Of a stretch of 64,000 bases of DNA, positions 15,916 to 24,609 are shown in pieces. The number at the start of each line of letters is the position of its first letter. Positions within the stretch are counted from its first letter, which is position 1. The translations under genes were made by a program, and so were the position numbers. The stretch is from Pseudomonas pergaminensis (GTDB lineage Bacteria > Pseudomonadota > Gammaproteobacteria > Pseudomonadales > Pseudomonadaceae), in assembly GCF_024112395.2 (NCBI RefSeq), contig NZ_CP078013.2:3844001-3908000 (forward strand), in the 5' to 3' direction. Below the pieces are notes generated by a model. That model was not told the origin of the DNA. It saw only the letters and a program-made list of their open reading frames with translations, and searched no databases.

Positions 15916-18579
15916 CTACTTCTTTTCCCCTTGAACCCTAGTAACCTTCAAACCATCGATATACAAACTAGCAATACCAAAATCAAACTTAGCTCCTGGT
16001 TTTTTCTTAACCAAAAGCCCTGCCAAACTCAAATGAGAAACAAAAGCTTCAAATGCTCCGAAAGGCTCCGATGATCGGCTCCAAGCATCTCTGAGCTCAG
16101 CCGAAGTGAACTGCGACCTCAAGGTTTGGTTGTTTTCTATATCCTCTAAAAAAGGTCTTAGCAGAGGATATTCATTTTTTAGAGCGTTCACTCGCTCAAC
16201 TGAGGCCGTCTCTAACCCTAACTGCATTGATCTTGGGCTTAGTAAGCGATCTGTAGCAGGTTGCTTCGCATTAAATATCCGCAGCTCTTCCTCTCTAGCA
16301 TTATGAAGCAGTACAGTTAACGAGCGCGGATAAGTATTACCTTGAGCATCAGTTAGGCGATTATAAACCCACTTTGCGACAGTAGCATTTTTACCCTTCT
16401 CTTGTCGCAACCCCCACAGTGGCACTAGAGCCTTGCGTAAATCTTCCTCACCCGCAGAATCAACCTCTGAATCTGTAAGAGGAAACTCTCTCAGAGCTAT
16501 GGAACGAAACTCTTGCGATCCTCCTGTCACCAATCTATACGCTAGCCTGAGGAAATCCTCAATTTTCCATTGCAGCAGCAGTGTTCGAGGTTCGCTAAAG
16601 TGGCTTTTGTTAGTAAAAACCAACTTACTCCAAATATCCTCCCTTAAAAAAACCTTGAAGCGAATATTATGTAAGTCCTGATTATTCGAATCATAAGCAA
16701 GCCTCAACAGCCCGCCCAATGCATCTTCCTGCCAAGGACTCTCTTCCTTAATATCCTGATCCAAGTCATCATACAAAAGCCATAGTTTATTATTTTCGGA
16801 GGTAAGGGCCCCATTTATGTCAATCATTAGATCTCGACATAATCCTTTCAAAGGATCCGATAGCAACCCTAAGATCGCTTGGGTGTGGCTAGATTTCCAG
16901 TGGTCAGCCCCTGACACCTTCCCAAAATACTGCCTCAGATAATCTTTGATTACCTTCATGCCCGCCGAACGAGGGAGCGCGTCAAACAAGTCAGTTCTGG
17001 AGACGTAAATTCGGACAACAGCATAAGCCCTCCAAAACGAGAGCCAGTCATGCTGATCCTTCACCAACCCACGCTGTATCTCATCAAACACATCGGTAGT
17101 AGGTCTAAATATCGACATTGGAGATGGACCATGCCCTGGCAATATATCCACACTTTCCAGGCGCCCACGCGCACGTTTCATCGCATTACTTTTATGTTCT
17201 ACAAACAAATGAAACAAAGTGGATTTACCAGTACCTTTTCGACCACGGACAACCCAACGTGCATCGTCTAAAAACTTGTCAAAATCAGACGTTTTTTGAA
17301 AAAACGTTTCGAAATCATTCGCCGCAATAGCTTTGGCCTCACGCTCAGGAAAGTTTAAAGACTCAATAACTTTCCTTCGATCAACCCTACTCATAGATGC
17401 TTCAGCTTTGTCCTCCGCCTCAGAATCCATAAGAATATTAGCAATTCTTGCATATCCAGGCATTGCCGCTTCTACAGGATAAGTAATAGCCGCAGCAATT
17501 CCAGGGTTATAGTAAACTTCAGTTGGCACCTCATCCTCTCCCAACTGCAAGCATGGCAAGAACTTAGAAACAATCTCCTTACCAATAGGACCTTCAGGAA
17601 CAGGAGATAGAATAAGATTTACACTTACGTTAGAAAGACTACTAATTGTCTCTCTTACAAATTTTATACCCTCAGCATTCTGCTCACTTGGAAACATAAC
17701 CAAAAACGCTTCATCGGCAAGGCGTAGTAGCGATAGCCCCCCCCAATCTCCAAGCCCCGTGCGTGCATCAATTAAGAGCACATCAGGATCAATTTGCTCA
17801 ATCAGCTCTTTTTCGAACATCCCCCAAGCATCGTCAGCCCTATGGAGAGCCACTTCTGAGGAAAGAGTAAACAACCGCTGGACGTACTCATTACTTACTA
17901 CTCCAGCAGGGATAACATGTACCTCCGCACGTGTTGTCTCATCTTCAACTACATAAGAAATGGCCTTCTTCTGCATATCGCCGGAAGCTACGAGACACGT
18001 AGTCAAATTCTCACTTGCCTCCGAATCAAAAGGTAATACCTGTCTCTCCCAGAGAAAGTCAATAATCCCCGCTTCAATTTTTTGATCATCTTGTCTAGGA
18101 AGAAGCTTATGTAACCCTGGAGCTTCTACATCAAGATCCACAACAGCTACCCGCTCACCTCCCCGAGCCAAATGAAAAGCGGTGTGGACCAAAGCAGTAG
18201 TTCTGCCCACTCCACCCTTATAAGAGTAGAACACTACACGCCTAGGTTTTGAGCCTGCAGGTCGGCTATTGGGCCTTTTTCCAGACGCAATCATTGATAC
18301 AGCAGTACCCCAGCTAGCAGGTGGCTCTTGGTCGGGACGACTGATGGAGACTCCTCTCTCCCTAGCTTCTGCATGAGTGTACAACTCTGCGATAGACAAC
18401 TGAAACCCTGCACTTTCAACTAATGTTTTCACAGGCCCAAGGCGCTGCGCTCGATCTAAACCTTCAAACGACTCATCCACAACAGTTAAAATAGCTATAT
18501 TTTTGCTACCAACATCCAGCTCATAAGAATCACCATAGAGGGAGTCTAAGTCTTGGCGCAACTCAATTGCCGTCTTCAT
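15916..18579 (-). CDS. Two-P-loop ATPase with KGGVGR deviant Walker A
   Basis: This 887-residue protein has a roughly 110-residue N-terminal region, then a ParA/MinD-like domain with a variant deviant Walker A YKGGVGRTT (residues 120-128), DLDVEAPGL (148-156) and LLIDARTGLGDWGG (268-281). A second, separate P-loop domain follows with GRKGTGKST (446-454) and LWLLYDDLD as Walker B (599-607), then an alpha-helical tail. The start at 18579 has GGAGAAAAG upstream, and its ATG overlaps the TGA of the HEPN-like gene (TGATG). Codon use is AT-rich, unlike the flanks, which indicates transfer. Proteins of this type occur in bacterial conflict islands; the exact role is unknown. Confidence 0.85.
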   Translation of the reverse strand: MKTAIELRQDLDSLYGDSYELDVGSKNIAILTVVDESFEGLDRAQRLGPVKTLVESAGFQLSIAELYTHAEARERGVSISRPDQEPPASWGTAVSMIASGKRPNSRPAGSKPRRVVFYSYKGGVGRTTALVHTAFHLARGGERVAVVDLDVEAPGLHKLLPRQDDQKIEAGIIDFLWERQVLPFDSEASENLTTCLVASGDMQKKAISYVVEDETTRAEVHVIPAGVVSNEYVQRLFTLSSEVALHRADDAWGMFEKELIEQIDPDVLLIDARTGLGDWGGLSLLRLADEAFLVMFPSEQNAEGIKFVRETISSLSNVSVNLILSPVPEGPIGKEIVSKFLPCLQLGEDEVPTEVYYNPGIAAAITYPVEAAMPGYARIANILMDSEAEDKAEASMSRVDRRKVIESLNFPEREAKAIAANDFETFFQKTSDFDKFLDDARWVVRGRKGTGKSTLFHLFVEHKSNAMKRARGRLESVDILPGHGPSPMSIFRPTTDVFDEIQRGLVKDQHDWLSFWRAYAVVRIYVSRTDLFDALPRSAGMKVIKDYLRQYFGKVSGADHWKSSHTQAILGLLSDPLKGLCRDLMIDINGALTSENNKLWLLYDDLDQDIKEESPWQEDALGGLLRLAYDSNNQDLHNIRFKVFLREDIWSKLVFTNKSHFSEPRTLLLQWKIEDFLRLAYRLVTGGSQEFRSIALREFPLTDSEVDSAGEEDLRKALVPLWGLRQEKGKNATVAKWVYNRLTDAQGNTYPRSLTVLLHNAREEELRIFNAKQPATDRLLSPRSMQLGLETASVERVNALKNEYPLLRPFLEDIENNQTLRSQFTSAELRDAWSRSSEPFGAFEAFVSHLSLAGLLVKKKPGAKFDFGIASLYIDGLKVTRVQGEKK

Positions 18580-19032
18580 CACTTTTCTCCATTCTTTTCG
18601 AGCCAGCCGATTACGTACCGCAAACTTTGGCGCCAATCGCTTAAAGTGTTTCCTGCCAAATTCTCACCGACATATCGGAGATCGATAAAGTCATGCGAGG
18701 TTGCGCCCCCGGGGTTCATAACTCGACTTAAAATGTATTAGAAACGCAGGATCTAAAAGCGCCTTCTTGTTGAGGTCACCCATTAGCCTAAGAGAGGAAA
18801 GTAGCCCATGACCTGGGCGCTCTATGGGCTGTCCTCTGCGTGAATCTCTCATTCTTGTGCCGAGATCCCCCCAGAACGTAATGCCGTGGTACTTTACGAC
18901 TAAATCTTTGAGCCGACACTCAATGGCAACTCCGCCTAGATGAGCTGCTGCCGTAGTTCGCGGTACTGTGCAAGCCATTAGTGTTTCAACATCAGCACGC
19001 CGCGATTCAAACGCCAATCCGTAGTTTTCCAT
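18579..19032 (-). pseudogene. HEPN-like protein gene with a one-base frameshift
   Basis: The first frame (ATG at 19032) encodes about 108 residues with AAAHLGGVAIECRLKDLVVKYH and GHGLLSSLRLMGDLNKKA, patterns typical of HEPN-type helical domains. It then stops at 18691. The reading continues in another frame as TSHDFIDLRYVGENL and SLRYVIGWLEKNGEK to a TGA at 18579-18581 that overlaps the ATPase ATG. One surplus G in the five-G run at 18706-18710 explains the shift; removing it gives about 150 residues. It may be a true mutation, a slippage site or a sequencing error. The canonical R-x4-6-H of HEPN RNases is not clear. Confidence 0.65.
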
Positions 19033-19459
19033 CCCCCCCCCAAAGCAATGTACATGCGCTGGCACCAGTTGCGTCCCTAAGGCTCAGATACTCGTGCAAC
19101 CCTAATTTTTTCACGCCTAGTATGTTCGCACATTCAGACGCCAGATGCGCTACTGATATGCTGTGTTTTTACAGCGTCATTCGGAAGGTGAAATCTTCAA
19201 ATTTGCTCAGTACGCTGGTATTTTCCGGGCATAAAATAAACATGACGACTAATTGTAATCACAATCAGCGAAACTGCTAACGAAGTCGATTTATTTTGCC
19301 GTCTTTACATGTCACTCCCGTTCATACACTACTGAGATTGGCCACTCGTTCACTCCCTTTCGCCGTGACTCATCTAGGTTGCACTCATTCGTCTCACCAT
19401 TTCTAGTCCTTCGTCACTGGCTTACCCAGAGACAGGATTTCTCAGCCCTAAAACGGTTC
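19033..19459. other. Non-coding gap, promoter side of the island operon
   Basis: No convincing gene was seen. The sequence is AT-rich near 19180-19270 and should hold the minus-strand promoter for the HEPN-like gene. A small inverted repeat, ATTGT-AATC-ACAAT at 19252-19265, is a weak operator candidate. A run of eight or more G on the minus strand lies directly before the HEPN-like ATG. Confidence 0.4.
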
Positions 19460-19651
19460 ACACCAAACACCGTCAGACATGCCCCAGCCAAGCCAGACTG
19501 CCGAATGTTTTATGGCGGTTGTGCGTGGGATACCTTCGGGTCTGCCGGGCTTTGGTGTAAATCGTCCGGCCTGCGACCCCGCGCACAGCTGCCACCCAGT
19601 CTGTTTCGCAGCAGAGCCGGTGGTAATTCTTCTTACTTGACGACTTACAGC
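19460..19651 (+). other. Structured leader upstream of a decayed DUF3077-like gene
   Basis: ACACCAAA at 19460-19467 pairs with TTTGGTGT at 19551-19558, closing a region of about 100 bases that has further internal pairing. Similar GC-rich leaders are known to me in front of DUF3077/DUF6124-type genes of pseudomonads, where they are often mis-annotated as proteins on either strand. The function is unknown; a cis-acting RNA or mobile leader are options. Confidence 0.4.
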
Positions 19652-19910
19652 ATGACGACTCAATACCCGCCCCCGCTGCTTCCCCCCCATATCCCAAGTT
19701 GCAACCGACTACCCAGTCCTGCTCATCGACAGGGACGCGCCCCTCAGCGAGTTGCACGCGTGCGCTAGTGAGCGCCTTAACGCCGCCCTTGCCTACCTCC
19801 ATCTGACGGCCTATTCCAATGTGTCGAACTATGCCGAATACGATATCAATACCGTCGCCAATACCGCCCGGATTCTGGTCTAGGGTGTGGCAGATGTGTT
19901 TACGGTACGT
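19652..19910 (+). pseudogene. Decayed DUF3077-like small protein gene
   Basis: From the ATG at 19652 the frame enters a seven-C run (19682-19688). After it, a different frame carries the conserved-looking part: TDYPVLLIDRDAPLSELHACA, then ERLNAALAYLHLTAYSN, then NTVANTARILV. A TAG at 19881 ends that frame, but readthrough gives GVADVFTVREE, which looks like the normal family C-terminus. Two lesions (a one-base shift and a nonsense codon) mark it as a remnant. A good terminator follows. Confidence 0.55.
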
Positions 19911-19914
19911 GAGG

Positions 19915-19935
19915 AAACCCGCTTAGGCGGGTTTT
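19915..19935 (+). terminator. Rho-independent terminator
   Basis: AAACCCGC (19915-19922) and GCGGGTTT (19927-19934) form a perfect stem with a TTAG loop, then a T-run. It follows the decayed DUF3077-like gene. Confidence 0.85.
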
Positions 19936-20258
19936 CTGGTTTTTGGTTTCTGGTGAGCTGGGAATTGCTGATTTGACTGGGATGGATGATGGCTACATCG
20001 ACGTCATCGCGACCTCGCTGAGGCTCGAGCGCTCCCACAGGGATCAGCTTCGTATGTTGAGTTCTAGTCAGGGCGATATTCGCAGACCCACAAAAATCCA
20101 ATGTGGTGGCGATCAGACTTTACGACAGTGCGATGACAATGAGTCTGGACTCGTTACCTTTTGCACAGGCTCCGCTTTTGGAACCAGACGGACGCATACA
20201 GCCATAAAGGCTAGCGTGTATTCAACCGTTCTATCAACCTCCATCAGCGAGTACCAGA
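19936..20258. other. Gap of 323 bases without a convincing gene
   Basis: Only a short palindromic stretch, CGACCTCGCTGAGGCTCGAG near 20009-20028, stands out; a related sequence occurs at about 40601-40620. The rest presumably contains the promoter of the small gene at 20259. Confidence 0.4.
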
Positions 20259-20642
20259 ATGTCTGCTATCCAGTTTCAACCTCTATCGGCATCAACTGTC
20301 GTCTCTCAGTCACAGGTTGGCGCACTTGAGAACACCGTCAACACCGCGCCTATCGCCAGAGGAAAAATCGAGGTGCTGGTCAAGGCGAGTGATGTCGACA
20401 AAACCATAAATATTGCCTTCAGGATCGCCGAAACGGTGGGCATGGCATTTCCGAACGCGGAAGTTGGCGGCCCGGGACCTGCGAATTTCGAGACGCCGGG
20501 GGACGGCTATCCGATCAAGTTTGACTTCCGCCCGGATGGCCCTGATGGCACCTATACCCCCGAACTCCAACAAAAGATCACCTGTTTCAAGGAACAGTTC
20601 GCACAGACGCTTCGTCATGAAGGCGTAGAAAACGCACATTGA
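20259..20642 (+). CDS. Hypothetical protein of 127 residues
   Basis: The family was not recognised. The N-terminal 35 residues are Ser/Thr/Gln-rich and look disordered. The middle (KIEVLVKASDVDKTINIAFRIAETVG) may form strand and helix, and a Gly/Pro-rich part leads to a C-terminal helix (ELQQKITCFKEQFAQTLRHE). There is no signal peptide or membrane segment. It lies at the edge of the AT-rich island but has a GC content nearer the flanks. Confidence 0.6.
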   Translation: MSAIQFQPLSASTVVSQSQVGALENTVNTAPIARGKIEVLVKASDVDKTINIAFRIAETVGMAFPNAEVGGPGPANFETPGDGYPIKFDFRPDGPDGTYTPELQQKITCFKEQFAQTLRHEGVENAH

Positions 20643-20717
20643 TACGCCGACCTGTGGCTATGCGGTTGCCTGATACCTAAAATGTCACCTTTCAGTCAAC
20701 ACCCCCAGGAAACGCCC

Positions 20718-21209
20718 ATGCCCGCCCTCACCTTCCGCAACGCCCTCCCCGCCGACGCCGCCCGTTGCTTTGAAATCGAAACCACCGCCTACGAAGGTGA
20801 CGAAGCCGCGACCCTGGAGAAGATCGCCACGCGTATTGCGCAGTACCCGCAAGGCTTTCTGATCCTGGAGGCGGATGACGCGGTGGTGGGTTTCATCAAC
20901 TGCGGTTGCGCCCACAAGGTGGTGATGTCCGACGAGGCGTTCAAGGAGTTGGTGGGCCATTCGGCCGATGCGCCGAACGTGGTGATCATGTCGGTGGTGG
21001 TCGACCCGGCGCATCAGGGCAAGGGTTACTCCAGGCTGCTGATGACCGAATTTGTGCAGCGCATGCGGGCGATGGGCAAGCAGACGATTCACTTGATGTG
21101 CAAGCAGCACCACGTGCCGCTGTATGAGCGCATGGGGTACCAGTACGTGCAGCCGTCGCCGTCGGATCACGGTGGCATGGCGTGGCATGAGATGGAGATG
21201 GCGCTCTAG
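20718..21209 (+). CDS. GNAT acetyltransferase, arylalkylamine-type
   Basis: This 163-residue GNAT protein has IMSVVVDPAHQGKGYSRLLMTEFVQRM as motif A (acetyl-CoA loop HQGKGYS) and HVPLYERMGYQYVQPSPSDHGG near the C-terminus, a pattern like AANAT-type acetyltransferases. The N-terminus LTFRNALPADAARCFEIE is the usual first strand and helix. An AGGAAA ribosome site precedes the start at 20718. The next acetyltransferase gene begins two bases after its stop, so they form an operon. Confidence 0.88.
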   Translation: MPALTFRNALPADAARCFEIETTAYEGDEAATLEKIATRIAQYPQGFLILEADDAVVGFINCGCAHKVVMSDEAFKELVGHSADAPNVVIMSVVVDPAHQGKGYSRLLMTEFVQRMRAMGKQTIHLMCKQHHVPLYERMGYQYVQPSPSDHGGMAWHEMEMAL

Positions 21210-21211
21210 CA

Positions 21212-21637
21212 ATGAACACACCGCGCATCGACATCAGTGACCAACCCAACCCCGACGCCGAGCGCATCTTGGGCAGCGGTCTCGCGGCCTTCAATGAAGC
21301 CATCACCGGCTACAACGACCGGTGCCTGCTGACGGTGCTGATCAAGGACCCCGACACCCGGCAGGTCCTCGGCGGCATCACCGGTAAAACCACGTTGGGC
21401 ACGGCGTTCCTCGACCTGTTCCACCTGCCCGATTCATTACGGGGCACGGGGCTCGGCAGTCAGTTACTGCAAGCCTTCGAAGATGAAGCCCGGCGTCGGG
21501 GTTGCACAAACGCGGTGCTGTACACCCTGAGTTTCCAGGCACCTGGGTTTTACGAGAAGCACGGCTGGGTACGCTTCGGCGAGATCCCGTGCGAGCCCGA
21601 AGGCAGCAGCCGGGTATTTCTGTCCAAGGTGCTGTGA
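21212..21637 (+). CDS. GNAT family N-acetyltransferase
   Basis: This 141-residue protein has GITGKTTLGTAFLDLFHLPDSLRGTGLGSQLLQAFEDEARRRG, where LRGTGLGSQLL is the acetyl-CoA binding motif, and a C-terminal FQAPGFYEKHGW motif B. It belongs to the small GNAT group with a short N-terminus. It starts two bases after the preceding acetyltransferase stop and is probably co-translated with it. The substrate is unknown. Confidence 0.88.
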   Translation: MNTPRIDISDQPNPDAERILGSGLAAFNEAITGYNDRCLLTVLIKDPDTRQVLGGITGKTTLGTAFLDLFHLPDSLRGTGLGSQLLQAFEDEARRRGCTNAVLYTLSFQAPGFYEKHGWVRFGEIPCEPEGSSRVFLSKVL

Positions 21638-21769
21638 CGTTCAGGGTTTTGCCAAACAACCCAGCAGCCGCCCCCCTCTGCGCCGCGCCATTCTCCGCCG
21701 CTTGCGAATGTTGCCAGTGCAGGCTTGCCGCAGTAGGGTTTACCCCTGCCCAATGTCCAGGAGCCCAGC

Positions 21770-22447
21770 ATGAGCTTTTTTTCCGACCCCGATGCCGTCG
21801 CCCGTTACGCCGAGGGGCCCGTGCGCCTGGTGCCGGGTTTCGATGGGCTGCAACGCATGACCACCCTGCTGCTGCGCGAACGCGTGCCGGTCACGGGCAA
21901 GGTGCTGGTGTTGGGTGCGGGCGGTGGCCTGGAGTTGAAGCGCTTTGCCGACGCGGAACCGGGCTGGCGTTTTGTGGGGGTAGACCCATCGGCCGAGATG
22001 CTGAAGCTGGCAGAGGCCACCTTGGGTCCGTTGAATGCGCGAACTCAATTGCACGAAGGCTATATCGACACCGCCCCGCTGGGACCTTTCGACGGCGCCA
22101 CCTGCCTGCTGACCTTGCACTTCATCCCGGCCGAACAGCGCCTGCAAACCCTCAAGGCATTGTGGTTACGCCTGTTACCGGGCGCGCCGCTGGTGGTGGC
22201 GCATCACAGCATCCCGCAGGCGCCGGACGATAAGGCCCGCTGGCTGAAGCGCTACGCCGCGTTTGCGGTGGATTCGGGCGTGCCGGCAGCAGATGCCGAG
22301 CGAGCGATTGCGGCGATTAGTGAGAAATTGCCGGTGCTGTCACCCGAGGCTGATCAAGCCCTGATGACAGAAGCCGGGTTCGAGGGTGTCGAGTTGTTCT
22401 ACGCCGGCTTCAGCTTTAGAGGCTGGGTAGGCTATAAACCGCGCTAG
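21770..22447 (+). CDS. Class I SAM-dependent methyltransferase
   Basis: This 225-residue protein has the SAM-binding motif I VLVLGAGGGLELKRFA (about residues 45-60), followed by FVGVDPSAEMLKLAE (motif II, acidic residue for the ribose) and GPFDGATCLLTLHFI (motif IV). It resembles small Tam/UbiE-like methyltransferases. The substrate is unknown. Its 3' end faces the TPM-domain gene with only 5 bases between. Confidence 0.9.
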   Translation: MSFFSDPDAVARYAEGPVRLVPGFDGLQRMTTLLLRERVPVTGKVLVLGAGGGLELKRFADAEPGWRFVGVDPSAEMLKLAEATLGPLNARTQLHEGYIDTAPLGPFDGATCLLTLHFIPAEQRLQTLKALWLRLLPGAPLVVAHHSIPQAPDDKARWLKRYAAFAVDSGVPAADAERAIAAISEKLPVLSPEADQALMTEAGFEGVELFYAGFSFRGWVGYKPR

Positions 22448-22452
22448 CGGCT

Positions 22453-23664
22453 CTACCAACTCCCGGACGCCCCGCCGCCGCCACTGGAACCACCGCCACC
22501 GGAGGAGCTGGAGCTGCTGGAACCGGAGCTGCTGGATCCCGAGCTCGACCCATCGCTCGACCCATCGCTCGACCCAGAGCCACCGCCGGTCTTGCCAAAG
22601 ATGAACAGCGCCGCAAACGAGGCAATCGGGAACGCGTACAGCCAGCCGTCACGTCCGAGTTCTATCAACACCCCCGCTGCCACATACACCCCCACCGCTG
22701 CCGACAGCCGCGCGACAAACCCCACGCGACTTTGCTTCCAGGCAGCCTTCATGATCACCAGCAGCACCAGGTACAAACCCAGCACCACCAGCGCACCCAG
22801 CGGAAATACCAGCCAATGGATGAAGTTGACGTCGGCGTACTGACGATCAATCACCACCAACCCAAGGATGTACGCCAGCAGCCCGACGACGCAGTAAAAC
22901 ACCGAGCGTGCCATCCACAATGCGCCGAAGGTTGCGCCACCGATGAGCAGGGTCAACGGCATCACCAGCAAGAACACCAGCCAGTCGCGCCCTCCGCCCA
23001 GGATCGCGAGCAGCACGGTGGCCGCCACCGTGGCAATCAAGGCGCGGCGCCAGTGCAGCTTGCCGGCACTGATCAGCACACCGCCAACCGCGCCGATGAC
23101 AAACGCCAGCAGTATTGCAATGAACTGGGGATTGATCCCCCGCCCCGCGATCTTGGGCAGATCACCACCGTCTACCAGCACCACCAGGTCGTTCACTCCC
23201 TGGGACACACCGCCCGCGAAATCCCCTTGGCGAAACGCCGGCGTGATGTGTTCTTCGATAATGCGATGGGCCAGCAAATCCGTGACCGTGCCTTCCAGGC
23301 CATAGCCGACTTCGATGCGCACCTTGCGGTCCTCCTTGGCCACCACCAGCAGGATACCGTCATTGATGTCCTTGCGGCCCAGCTTCCAGGCGCGGAACAG
23401 CTGGTTGGCGTAATCCTCGATGCTCGCGCCGCCGGTGGTGGGCACCAGCAGCACGGCCACTTGCGAGCCTTTGCGCTGTTCGAGGTCGGCGAGCTGGTTT
23501 TTCAGACGGGTGGTGGTGGCGGCATCCAGGGTGTTGGTGAGGTCGATCACCCGCTGGTCAAGGGCCACGCCGATGGGCGAAGTGCCCGCCTGGGCGTTGC
23601 CCAGCAGGCCAAAGACCACCAGCGCTACCAGGCTCAACACGGATTGCCGCAAAATCGCCATCAT
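22453..23664 (-). CDS. TPM-domain membrane protein (YgcG family)
   Basis: This 403-residue protein has a signal peptide (about 1-26, ending NAQA) and then a TPM domain at about 32-165 (RVIDLTNTLDAATTTRLKNQLADLE, GSQVAVLLVPT, GYGLEGTVTDLLAHRI). Five or six membrane segments follow (about 185-350). The C-terminal tail of some 40 residues is almost only Ser and Gly and ends in SGSW, the typical YgcG tail. TPM-domain proteins are linked to membrane protein turnover and photosystem or respiratory assembly; the role here is unknown. Two adjacent ATG codons are possible starts. Confidence 0.88.
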   Translation of the reverse strand: MMAILRQSVLSLVALVVFGLLGNAQAGTSPIGVALDQRVIDLTNTLDAATTTRLKNQLADLEQRKGSQVAVLLVPTTGGASIEDYANQLFRAWKLGRKDINDGILLVVAKEDRKVRIEVGYGLEGTVTDLLAHRIIEEHITPAFRQGDFAGGVSQGVNDLVVLVDGGDLPKIAGRGINPQFIAILLAFVIGAVGGVLISAGKLHWRRALIATVAATVLLAILGGGRDWLVFLLVMPLTLLIGGATFGALWMARSVFYCVVGLLAYILGLVVIDRQYADVNFIHWLVFPLGALVVLGLYLVLLVIMKAAWKQSRVGFVARLSAAVGVYVAAGVLIELGRDGWLYAFPIASFAALFIFGKTGGGSGSSDGSSDGSSSGSSSSGSSSSSSSGGGGSSGGGGASGSW

Positions 23665-23793
23665 GCTTTGTTACCTGAAATTTCTTCCTGAAGGCGGCGA
23701 CTTTACCTTAACGGCGCTATAACGCGTGACCCCACGCCTGTGACTATCTAAACTCCCTGCAGTCATAGCAATACGCCACAACCGAGAAAAACC

Positions 23794-24609
23794 ATGGACT
23801 TACTCCACCGTAACAATGTCAGCGTGATGGGCAACGGGACCTCGACCCTGGTGTTTTCCCACGGGTTCGGCTGCAACCAGGCTATGTGGAACTACCTGGC
23901 GCCGCATTTCCTGGAACGCTTTCGCGTGGTGATGTACGACCTGGTGGGCGCGGGGCTGTCAGACTTGGGCGCCTTCGACAAGGCCAAGTACGGCACGCTG
24001 GAGGGCTACGCCCGTGACCTCAATGAAATCATCGAGGCCTACGCCGTCGGCCCGGTGATCCTGGTGGGGCATTCGGTCAGCGCAATGATCGGCGCCATCG
24101 CCGACCGCCTGGCCCCCGGCCGCATCAGTGCCCATGTGATGATCGGGCCATCGCCGCGCTATATCGATGAAGACGGCTACATCGGCGGCTTCAAACGCGG
24201 CGATATCGAGGACCTGCTCGACACCCTCGACAGCAACTACCTCGGCTGGTCCAGCGCCATGGCCCCGGTGATCATGGGCGCACCGGATCAACCGGCGCTG
24301 GGCGAAGCGTTGACCGAGAGTTTCTGCCGCACTGAACCTGAGATCGCCAAGCAATTCGCGCGGGTGACGTTCATGTCGGACAACCGCCAGGACGTGATCG
24401 GCCTGGCCACCCCAGTGCTGATCCTGCAATCCACCGATGACCTGATCGCTCCCGTCGCCGTAGGTGAATACCTGCACAGCGTGCTGTCCCACAGCCGCTA
24501 TTGCCTGGTGGAGAACATCGGCCATTGCCCGCACATGAGCGCGCCACAGGCCTGCGCAGCAGCCATGGACGATTTCCTGGCACCCTGGGCGGTTGCGCGT
24601 GCCAGCTGA
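23794..24609 (+). CDS. RsbQ-like alpha/beta hydrolase
   Basis: This 271-residue hydrolase has the nucleophile elbow GHSVS with Ser94, an acid in STDDLIAP (Asp215 or 216) and the His in NIGHCPHMS (His244), spaced as in RsbQ of Bacillus. The oxyanion-hole FSHGFGCNQAMW is also typical. RsbQ supplies a small molecule that its partner RsbP senses through a PAS domain. Here the gene overlaps a PAS histidine kinase, which supports the same kind of hydrolase-sensor pair. Confidence 0.88.
   Translation: MDLLHRNNVSVMGNGTSTLVFSHGFGCNQAMWNYLAPHFLERFRVVMYDLVGAGLSDLGAFDKAKYGTLEGYARDLNEIIEAYAVGPVILVGHSVSAMIGAIADRLAPGRISAHVMIGPSPRYIDEDGYIGGFKRGDIEDLLDTLDSNYLGWSSAMAPVIMGAPDQPALGEALTESFCRTEPEIAKQFARVTFMSDNRQDVIGLATPVLILQSTDDLIAPVAVGEYLHSVLSHSRYCLVENIGHCPHMSAPQACAAAMDDFLAPWAVARAS

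Noticed and set aside
19448..19802. Protein-coding frames on both strands across the DUF3077-type leader
   Set aside because: They overlap the structured leader, lack ribosome sites and are a known kind of mis-annotation at such leaders.
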